Assembly: GCA_005239605.1 (NCBI GenBank)
Contig: SBBS01000102.1
Location: 1 to 6,776, forward strand
DNA: 6,776 bases
Reading direction: 5' to 3'
Source: a bacterium
GTDB lineage: Bacteria; Patescibacteriota; Minisyncoccia; Ryanbacterales; 2-02-FULL-48-12
The position numbers were made by a program, and so were the translations under genes. Below are positions 1 to 5,728 of this stretch, in pieces (the first letter of the stretch is position 1; every line of letters begins with the position of its first letter). Below the pieces are notes generated by a model. The model did no database searches. It was not told the origin of the DNA and was given only the letters and a program-made list of their open reading frames with translations.

Positions 1-240
1 GTTTTCCGCAGTGTCGGTGGTAACTGCTACATGCTGCCATTTGTTGGCAGCAAGCGCGCTAGACACTGCGCCGTCTACATAGATAGTGGGGCTTGTGAGG
101 CCTGTTGCGGTTATGGCGCCGCCGTTTACCCAGATATAGTCGGTGGTGCCGGTGAGATTGATAAAGTATTCTGTTGTTGTTTCGGGATACACCCAGAAGG
201 AAGCGCTCTTTACGCTTGAGGGGCCCGTGCCTATGTCCAT
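1..240 (-). CDS. Partial LamG (concanavalin A-like) domain protein, cut by left edge
   Basis: An 80-codon minus-strand frame without stops runs off the left edge. It has the hallmarks of a LamG/laminin-G-3 jelly-roll: a strand with FWVYPE near residues 15-20, a central beta-rich part with YIWVNGG near 35-41, IYVDGAV near 53-59, and the typical KWQHVAV strand near 67-73. Such domains bind carbohydrate or protein ligands on the cell surface; in CPR bacteria they sit in large secreted proteins. The ATG has an AGGA five bases upstream, and an in-frame TAA lies 27 bases before it. There is no signal peptide, and the similarity to LamG seems to begin before the ATG (the preceding codons give RNY, fitting the usual strand before DIG). 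It may therefore be a 5'-truncated remnant rather than an intact gene. The segment also looks richer in GC than the adjacent gap. The domain call is good; gene integrity is uncertain. Confidence 0.6.
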   Translation of the reverse strand, partial: MDIGTGPSSVKSASFWVYPETTTEYFINLTGTTDYIWVNGGAITATGLTSPTIYVDGAVSSALAANKWQHVAVTTDTAEN

Positions 241-437
241 ATAATTCCTGTGAATTACGAAATACACGCGTTACCATCATTGGATGACAGCACATTTCGT
301 GATTCAAAGTATATAGTGAGTTTTAATAACGATATAAACAAATAATAATTATATTATTATTTATAATGTTATTTCGATATTCAAGCAAAATAGGGGCCTT
401 TTTAGAAAAGCTCTTTATAGATTTAATTTTATATTCG
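241..437. other. AT-rich intergenic gap downstream of the ATPase operon
   Basis: This gap separates the epsilon stop from the LamG frame on the same strand. It is very AT-rich and has no supportable gene. A TATACT hexamer on the minus strand (308-313) could be a -10 box for the LamG frame, but no good -35 lies at 16-18 bases. I find no convincing GC-rich hairpin with a T-run to end the ATPase transcript; the best candidate, around 390-415, has only a five-base stem. Confidence 0.5.
340..362. repeat. Perfect AT-only palindrome
   Basis: Ten-base arms (AAATAATAAT / ATTATTATTT) flank a three-base loop in the gap after the operon. With only A-T pairs it is a weak RNA hairpin. It could be a low-efficiency terminator or DNA-unwinding element, or simple AT drift. 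Confidence 0.4.
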
Positions 438-716
438 TCATTTTGCCAAACCAATGTATATTTCTACAAAATCATCTTTAACCTTTAGCACAGCGTTTGA
501 GAACGTTATTTCTTGAACAGAAGCATCAATTTTATGGATTATTATACTTTTTTGAATAAGAGAGATAAAATGGATATGTTTTGGAAGTATATCAAACGGC
601 CCCTTTTTATTTATAGAAGAAACCGCTATTGCTTTGCCGTTAAAATATTCTTCATTACGCCCTCGCACTATAACAGTAAGAGTCTGATCATGTACCATTT
701 TAAGTTCTCTTTGCAT
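438..716 (-). CDS. atpC: F1-like ATPase epsilon subunit, N-terminal domain only
   Basis: This 92-residue protein matches the beta-sandwich domain of F-ATPase epsilon, which sits on gamma at the foot of the rotor and touches the c-ring loops. Visible marks are the strand LTVIVRG (residues 13-19), the conserved turn GPFDILPKHIHFISLI (39-54; compare the usual G..G..P.HAPL.. motif), and the closing strand around AVLKVKDDFVEIYI. Bacterial epsilon is usually about 130-140 residues; here the C-terminal two-helix domain, which inhibits hydrolysis in many bacteria, is absent. The ATG used overlaps the end of beta by 17 bases. A second ATG at 698 (Met7), one base past the beta stop and with AAGAGA about eight bases upstream, is an equally plausible start. 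It is the last gene of the operon. The subunit call is supported by position as well as sequence. Confidence 0.85.
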   Translation of the reverse strand: MQRELKMVHDQTLTVIVRGRNEEYFNGKAIAVSSINKKGPFDILPKHIHFISLIQKSIIIHKIDASVQEITFSNAVLKVKDDFVEIYIGLAK

Positions 717-2109
717 GAAGGTTTTCCGTGGTTCCTATATATAAAAATTCATCGGGAATACGGTTATCAAATTCACCGGCGAGAATACGCGCCGTATCTT
801 CCACTGTTTTTTCACGCGGCACATACACGCCCGGTCGGTGCGATTGATCCTCCATCACATAAAATGGTTGCGTCATGAAACTGCGAAGGATGTTTGCCCG
901 TTTATAAAGAATTTCGTCTTCCGGTGTAAGCTCTGATTCTCCTATCAAAGATACAATCCGTTCCAGTTTCAGGGCTTTTTTCAATAAACTTTGCGCTTGA
1001 AAAGCGATTGTGTAATGTTTTTCCCCCACCAATTCAGGTGTTAATGCGGATGAATGCGATTCAAGAATATCTATGGCAGGCAGGAAGTTTTTTTGATATA
1101 CATCGCGTGAAAACACAACCATGGAATCAAGATAAGCAAAAATAGATTGGACTGCTTGATCCAACACGTCGTCATTTGGCACATATATTGCCTCGACCGT
1201 GCTTATAATGCTGCCTCTTCCGGACATCAGCCGTTCATGCACGGTAGCCATCTCTGAAGCAAGAGTTGGCTGATATCCATCTTCTGAAGGAATAACATCT
1301 GTTACGGTAGAAAGCTCGTTTCCTGCCTGCACAAAGCGGTACATGTTATCCACGAAAAATAATACGTTTTTTTTCATGGTATCCCGAAAATACTCAGCAA
1401 GAGTAATCGCAGTATATACCGCGCGAAACCGAATAGCCGGATGTTCACCCATGGCGCCAAGCACCAAAGCCGTGCGTGGCAAAACACCTTTCTGTTTCAA
1501 TGTCTCTAAAAGTTCGTGCGCCTCGCGCGTACGCTCCCCCACACCCGCAAAAATAGATATGGCATTTTCTTCTTCACGCAAAATGACAATGTTGTGAATA
1601 AGTTCCGTAAGCATTGTTGTTTTTCCAACACCCGCGCCTCCCACCAAACCAAGCTTTCCACCTTTCACTAACGGGCAGAATAAATCAATTACTTTAATAC
1701 CGGTATCCAATATCTCGGTCTTGGGAATTATTTCATAATAGCTGAGAGGCGAGCGATAAATAGGTATATGTTCCGTTGTTTCAATCAACCCCTTACTGTC
1801 TATAGGATTGCCAAATGCGTCAATTACCCGCCCGAGCACTTCTTTTCCGGCAGGAATGGTAACTGAAGCGCCCTTATTAATAACTCGCGCGCCACGCGTA
1901 ATGCGAGAAACAGATGAAAGTACTACGCAATAATAAGTATTTCGAATGGAAGCCGCATATAATTCCATCTGTACACTCGGATCATCGGCAAGCACAATAA
2001 CGTCGCGCATACGGGGTTTTGATTCGGGAAACTCCACTTCCGCGACTTGCCCACGAATACTTATAATTTTTCCTTGAATATCTAGGGTTGCTTGTGTTTT
2101 CTTCATCAT
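700..2109 (-). CDS. atpD: F1-like ATPase beta (catalytic) subunit
   Basis: The catalytic subunit of the F1 hexamer, hydrolysing or making ATP at the beta/alpha interface in the cytoplasm. The 469 residues match the family's normal length. Visible elements are an N-terminal beta-barrel (about 10-85), the Walker A GGAGVGKT (157-164), AGVGERTRE (188-196) with the catalytic Glu192 and Arg193, Walker B region FFVDNMYRF with Asp254, GYQPTL (278-283), AIYVP with the adenine-contacting Tyr309, the lever loop SELTPEDE (392-399, the DELSEED equivalent), and QPFYV (414-418). All catalytic residues I can place are present, so activity is expected. A deviation is DQAVQSIFAYLD (317-328) where most beta subunits have DPAPATTFAHLD. 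The ATG forms an ATGA overlap with the gamma stop, suggesting coupled translation; a second ATG follows at once. Distinct alpha, gamma, delta and epsilon neighbours exclude flagellar or type III export ATPases. Confidence 0.97.
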   Translation of the reverse strand: MMKKTQATLDIQGKIISIRGQVAEVEFPESKPRMRDVIVLADDPSVQMELYAASIRNTYYCVVLSSVSRITRGARVINKGASVTIPAGKEVLGRVIDAFGNPIDSKGLIETTEHIPIYRSPLSYYEIIPKTEILDTGIKVIDLFCPLVKGGKLGLVGGAGVGKTTMLTELIHNIVILREEENAISIFAGVGERTREAHELLETLKQKGVLPRTALVLGAMGEHPAIRFRAVYTAITLAEYFRDTMKKNVLFFVDNMYRFVQAGNELSTVTDVIPSEDGYQPTLASEMATVHERLMSGRGSIISTVEAIYVPNDDVLDQAVQSIFAYLDSMVVFSRDVYQKNFLPAIDILESHSSALTPELVGEKHYTIAFQAQSLLKKALKLERIVSLIGESELTPEDEILYKRANILRSFMTQPFYVMEDQSHRPGVYVPREKTVEDTARILAGEFDNRIPDEFLYIGTTENLHAKRT

Positions 2110-3017
2110 ATACCGAGGGCGATCCTGCTATTTGTTAATTCCAGTTGCCGTTTATTTTCAAGTTGGTGCAACAATTTTTGATACTCAAACATGGTGCTGG
2201 AAAGAATATCAGTAACGTGCTCTGTCGCGGCATCAAGCTGATACATGCGCGCGGCAAGCTTCGCAAGACGCGATTCTTCCATTATTTGCTGAAACAAAGA
2301 CGCAAGTATCTCCTGTTCAAAAAAAACAGCGACTTCTTGCAGGGACGGTTCAAACAAAAACTGCATATGCGGTTTCATTTCTTTACGGATCGCTGACTCC
2401 TTAGAAGATAATTCCGGTTTTTTTTCAATCTCGCCTAATACTGTAGAAACAGCATCTTGAGCTATAAAACTCTCAAATTTCCCATAAAACACGTGAATGC
2501 GAGGATATCGAGAAAAAAGCGATACTAACCGGTTAATATCTTCCGTGTTGGTGGCGGTATCTGGCAATTCTTGGTATGTGTAGCGAACTCGGGGCATACG
2601 TTCTTCAAACAACAATTTTCCCCGTTTTCCCACCACGACGATATCGCTTCTTGTGGAAGTTACATACTGAAGAAACATGGCAAATGTTTTTTGAATGATA
2701 TCTCCGTACAACCCCGTATTCGCGGATAGCCAGACGACCAATTCCCGTTTGGGGCGTACCCGCGCGGAAATAGTTTTCCAAAGACCCATAATAGGAAAAA
2801 AAGATTTACGTTGTTTCTTATTCGCGGCAGCCAATTCACGCGCGTAGGAAACATCATCATACGCGTTCTTCAGGCCATCGTAAAACGCCCTGCTTTGCAC
2901 AATTGACTGTTTCGTGCGCCGCATATACGTAGCGGCCACAGATTCATACGTCTCCATGATGTTGTTTATATAATCAAGATCGCTGATTTCTTGTTCAATT
3001 GCATGAAGAGTTGACAT
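2106..3017 (-). CDS. atpG: F1-like ATPase gamma subunit (central shaft)
   Basis: Gamma is the rotating axle linking the alpha/beta head to the membrane ring. The 303 residues compare with about 285-290 in the usual family. The N-terminal helix carries ESVAATYMRR (25-34), matching the EMVAASKMRK segment of classical gamma. LSANTGLYGD (97-106) matches the S..RGLCGG core strand, VVVGKRGK (127-134) matches the following strand, FLFEP (220-224) the YLYEP motif, and the C-terminal helix has ARMYQLDAATEHV (256-268), the RM.AM.AAT.N signature. The far C-terminus, which in E. coli gives the Arg268/Gln269 contacts to the beta catch loop, is diverged: LENKRQLEL stands near the usual RQASITQEL. A basic insertion around residues 60-92 partly accounts for the extra length. 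It lies 36 bases after alpha and overlaps beta by four. Confidence 0.93.
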   Translation of the reverse strand: MSTLHAIEQEISDLDYINNIMETYESVAATYMRRTKQSIVQSRAFYDGLKNAYDDVSYARELAAANKKQRKSFFPIMGLWKTISARVRPKRELVVWLSANTGLYGDIIQKTFAMFLQYVTSTRSDIVVVGKRGKLLFEERMPRVRYTYQELPDTATNTEDINRLVSLFSRYPRIHVFYGKFESFIAQDAVSTVLGEIEKKPELSSKESAIRKEMKPHMQFLFEPSLQEVAVFFEQEILASLFQQIMEESRLAKLAARMYQLDAATEHVTDILSSTMFEYQKLLHQLENKRQLELTNSRIALGI

Positions 3018-3038
3018 ATCGCCGGTTTTAAGTACTAA

Positions 3039-3052
3039 GTAGAAAGTTCTAC
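3039..3052. repeat. Inverted repeat in the alpha-gamma gap
   Basis: GTAGA-AAGT-TCTAC is a perfect five-base stem with a four-base loop (six-base arms if the loop is two). It fills much of the only sizeable gap inside the operon. In mRNA it would form a small hairpin right after the alpha stop and ahead of the gamma start, where it might affect message stability or gamma translation. There is no T-run after it on the minus strand, so a terminator is unlikely. Confidence 0.45.
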
Positions 3053-3053
3053 G

Positions 3054-4508
3054 TTATTTTATTTGTTCTTTTTGAACAAACTCCAACAAAGAGTTAAGAC
3101 TTGACGCTTTTGCAACCAACGTATCTATTTGTTTACGAAATGATTTTTCCGTCGCATACCGGTCGCTAAGCACATGAAGTTCTTTTTCCACCTCTTCAGC
3201 AGGAGCATTTTTCCATCGTTCGGTCCATATTAAACAAAAAAGATACAACTGAACCGGGGGCGCTATTATTTCATGAGCCGTCTGATTAAACAACAAATAC
3301 ACATTGCGCTGTTTCTCTAAAGTTATTTTCAGATGTTCGTTAAACTCTGCGCCAAAACTTGTAACAGTTTCTAATTGACGCGCAGAACTTAAAAATCCTG
3401 TAAGCAATTGATTTATCTCTTTTGCGATGGGTGATTGAATTTGCCTGCCCACGCGCGTAACGGAAAGAAATGGATTGATGGCCGGCCGATGCCCTGCTAC
3501 GTACAGATTATAGTCAAAAAACAAATGACCGTCAGTCATGGAAATGGTATTCGTGGAAATATAGCTCGTAATGTCGCCATGCGCAGCTTCAATGACAGGC
3601 AAACAAGTGATAGAACGCTCTCCTGCAGGGGTTATAAAGTTCCCCGCGCGTTCCATCAGCCGAGCATGAATATAAAACATGTCGCCCGGATAGGAATTTC
3701 TTCCAGGCGCGCGCCTGCCTAAAAGCGATAATTCCCGATATATTTTCGCATGCATGGAAAGATCATCAATCACAATAACAACATCTTCTCCGGCGTCTCG
3801 AAAATATTCGGCAATCGTCATACCGACGGAAGGCGCGATATATATGATGCCTGCCGGGTCTTCGGCGTAAGCGGCTACCACTATAGTGCGATCAAACACG
3901 CCTGCTTTCATCAGCATATCTTCTATTTGCCGAATCACAAGCTTGCTTTTGCCCACCGTAACATAAATGCCCACGGAACCTTCGCGTATTTGCGATATAA
4001 CAGTACGCAACAGAAAGGAAGTTTTTCCCGTTTTTTGATCTCCTACTACCAAAGCGCGCTGTCCTTTTCCTAACGGCACCATAATATCGGTAATGGTGAT
4101 TCCCGTTATGCAAGGTTCCGCCACGCGCGCGCGGGCGCGAATAGGAAGCGGATCCGAATCTACTGTGCGGTAATTTTTTGGAGAAACCCAGCTGATATCT
4201 TGCCGCAAAGGTCTGCCTAAAGGATCAATCATCATACCAAGCAATTCTTCTCCAACGGGAATGGAAAGCAATTCATTTGTACGCGCAACGCGAATTCCCG
4301 CAGGCAGGGGAACTTCTGAAAAACTGATCATTTCCACCATATCTTCGGTAAACGCGTTTACATACCCATATGTGCCTGTTTCAAACATTACGCGTTCATA
4401 CGGGCGCACGCTCGGCAAACCCTCCACATAAACAAGAGAGGAAACAGCCCGCCGCACATATCCGACTTCACCGGTCGTATTTAAATAAGAGGCAAATTCG
4501 TCATTCAT
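3054..4508 (-). CDS. atpA: F1-like ATPase alpha subunit
   Basis: The non-catalytic nucleotide-binding partner of beta in the F1 hexamer, which supplies the arginine finger to the catalytic site. The 484 residues are a little short of the usual 500-515. Visible motifs are Walker A GDQKTGKT (156-163; classical GDRQTGKT), IDDLSMHA (247-254) followed by YRELSLLGRRAPGR and YPGDMFYIHARLMERA (257-288), TNTISMTDG (319-327), GHRPAIN (339-345) and LSVTRVG (348-354), in which Arg352 is the arginine finger. These place it firmly as alpha, not a second beta. The N-terminus is short: the barrel motif GEVGYV begins at residue 13, roughly 10-15 residues earlier than in classical alpha, so the helix that normally binds delta is reduced. 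Its ATG makes an ATGA overlap with the delta stop; GGG directly precedes it. The C-terminal helical domain is complete. Confidence 0.96.
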   Translation of the reverse strand: MNDEFASYLNTTGEVGYVRRAVSSLVYVEGLPSVRPYERVMFETGTYGYVNAFTEDMVEMISFSEVPLPAGIRVARTNELLSIPVGEELLGMMIDPLGRPLRQDISWVSPKNYRTVDSDPLPIRARARVAEPCITGITITDIMVPLGKGQRALVVGDQKTGKTSFLLRTVISQIREGSVGIYVTVGKSKLVIRQIEDMLMKAGVFDRTIVVAAYAEDPAGIIYIAPSVGMTIAEYFRDAGEDVVIVIDDLSMHAKIYRELSLLGRRAPGRNSYPGDMFYIHARLMERAGNFITPAGERSITCLPVIEAAHGDITSYISTNTISMTDGHLFFDYNLYVAGHRPAINPFLSVTRVGRQIQSPIAKEINQLLTGFLSSARQLETVTSFGAEFNEHLKITLEKQRNVYLLFNQTAHEIIAPPVQLYLFCLIWTERWKNAPAEEVEKELHVLSDRYATEKSFRKQIDTLVAKASSLNSLLEFVQKEQIK

Positions 4509-5005
4509 CCCGTTAGAGATATATTTTCTAAAGTTATGTTTATTATTTCTTGTTGTTTTTGCATGGTGTGTTCAATAAGCGCGGCAAGATTAATTTCTTT
4601 ATAACGGCCTTCGTATGAAACCCGCGCGCCGCCAAAAAGTCCCCGATCAACGGAAAGTTCCATAACAATATTGTTTCCAAGAAACTCTCGTATCCATGCC
4701 GTTAATACTGCAATGGTTTCTTCAGTCGGATCAAAAGCAACTTCTAAAGAAATGGTACGCAACTTCGTAAGCTCTTTGGTGAGACCTTCCAGATATGATT
4801 GTATCGTCTTTGGCGATTTTTCAGAGAGTTGTTTCAGCGCCTGCTTAAGCGGCCGAACCACCGCGGTTGGCATTTCAGTTTCAATAAGATTATCAATATC
4901 CTCTCCCTTTTTATAAAGAGCTTCTACAATTGTCTCAATTGCGGCATACGCAATGCCTCGTTCAGAAGTTGTGCGTATGTTTTCATAAATGGATTCGTAA
5001 TTCAT
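4505..5005 (-). CDS. atpH: F1-like ATPase delta subunit
   Basis: Delta caps the head and ties it to the b stalk. The 166-residue protein is recognised by its C-terminal domain: TISLEVAFDPTEETIAVL (84-101), a helix to about 110, then IVMELSVDRGLFGGARVSY (113-131) and a short helix to about 147. This fits the delta pattern of P.t..q...l...l...v.l...vD..l.GG..v. The first 80 or so residues look helical and align in size, but not obviously in sequence, with the six-helix domain that normally binds the alpha N-terminus. That divergence parallels the shortened alpha N-terminus. It shares ATGA with the end of b and with the start of alpha, exactly where delta sits in the classical atp operon (b-delta-alpha-gamma-beta-epsilon), which supports the call. 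There is no predicted membrane segment. Confidence 0.85.
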   Translation of the reverse strand: MNYESIYENIRTTSERGIAYAAIETIVEALYKKGEDIDNLIETEMPTAVVRPLKQALKQLSEKSPKTIQSYLEGLTKELTKLRTISLEVAFDPTEETIAVLTAWIREFLGNNIVMELSVDRGLFGGARVSYEGRYKEINLAALIEHTMQKQQEIINITLENISLTG

Positions 5006-5724
5006 AACTCCAAATGGCTAAAAAACCCTTCTTTTTTTGCTTCTTCCAATGCGCGCAGCACAAGCTCGTTGTGTTCCTTTATGTTAAGCGAGTGGCCAAT
5101 AACGATCTTCGCCACTGATATGATTATGTCATTAATCGCCTTATCAACACGCTTAAGTTTTTCTTTCCGGTATTCATTGACCTGTTCATTGACCCTATTG
5201 CGCAAATCATCAATCTTTTTTTCCATTTGCTGTTTGTATCCAATGGTTTGGTCTTTCAAAAATGTTTCAAACATGCCAAGCGTGTGCTTTGCGTCCCCCG
5301 CCATAACCCGAGAGGCTTCATGCAAAGTGGAGAGATATTCTTCTTGCGCTCGTTCGGCCATGTGTTCGTACGTTTCCACATATTTAAGCGATGCGTCCCG
5401 TAAATAAATTTTATGCTGATCGGCAACGGCTGTAAGTTCTTTCTCAAATGAAACAGCAACGCTTTCTTTTATATGTTCGGCGCTTTGTAATATTTCACGC
5501 GCTTTTTCGGCTGCCACGCGAATAATTTCCACTGCTTCTGCATTTGCGTTGGAAAGAATATGCCGCGACTCTGCTTCCCAAAAAAAATCGGGTTTTTTGT
5601 TCACTTTTATTTTTTTATGACGCAAAATACGCAAAGCATACGCAATAATAACCGTAAGCGCAGCGCCAAACAAAAACGCCAATAATTCAATGTTGTATTG
5701 ATTCCCTATTTCTAAAAACGCCAT
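5002..5724 (-). CDS. atpF: F-type ATPase b-like subunit, elongated peripheral stalk
   Basis: This is the membrane-anchored stator stalk. A short N-terminus is followed by one membrane helix at about residues 12-33 and a basic stretch RHKKIKVNKK (35-44), which predicts an N-out, C-in topology like classical b. Then comes a long charged helix rich in Ala, Glu, Lys and Arg up to about residue 195, likely a coiled coil. The end, ISVAKIVIGHSLNIKEHNEL (202-221), matches the conserved b terminus (..A.kvlGr.l....h..l) that binds delta. At 240 residues it is some 70-80 longer than typical b subunits (about 155-170). It starts four bases after the c-like stop without a visible Shine-Dalgarno, so it is probably translated by coupling. 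The stator role follows from family and position. With no subunit a encoded nearby, what it docks against in the membrane is unknown. Confidence 0.9.
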   Translation of the reverse strand: MAFLEIGNQYNIELLAFLFGAALTVIIAYALRILRHKKIKVNKKPDFFWEAESRHILSNANAEAVEIIRVAAEKAREILQSAEHIKESVAVSFEKELTAVADQHKIYLRDASLKYVETYEHMAERAQEEYLSTLHEASRVMAGDAKHTLGMFETFLKDQTIGYKQQMEKKIDDLRNRVNEQVNEYRKEKLKRVDKAINDIIISVAKIVIGHSLNIKEHNELVLRALEEAKKEGFFSHLEL

Positions 5725-5728
5725 ACTG

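Noticed and set aside
385..420. Rho-independent terminator after epsilon
   Set aside because: The best pairing on the minus strand (CTTTT with AAAAG) is short and AT-only, without a proper U-run after it.
513..878. 121-codon open frame on the plus strand across epsilon and the end of beta
   Set aside because: Antisense to conserved coding sequence, with no recognisable domain or ribosome binding site.
4799..5407. 202-codon open frame on the plus strand across delta and b
   Set aside because: It lies antisense to two well-recognised subunits, shows no family pattern, and is rich in Ser, Cys and Phe as expected of a reverse-strand shadow.
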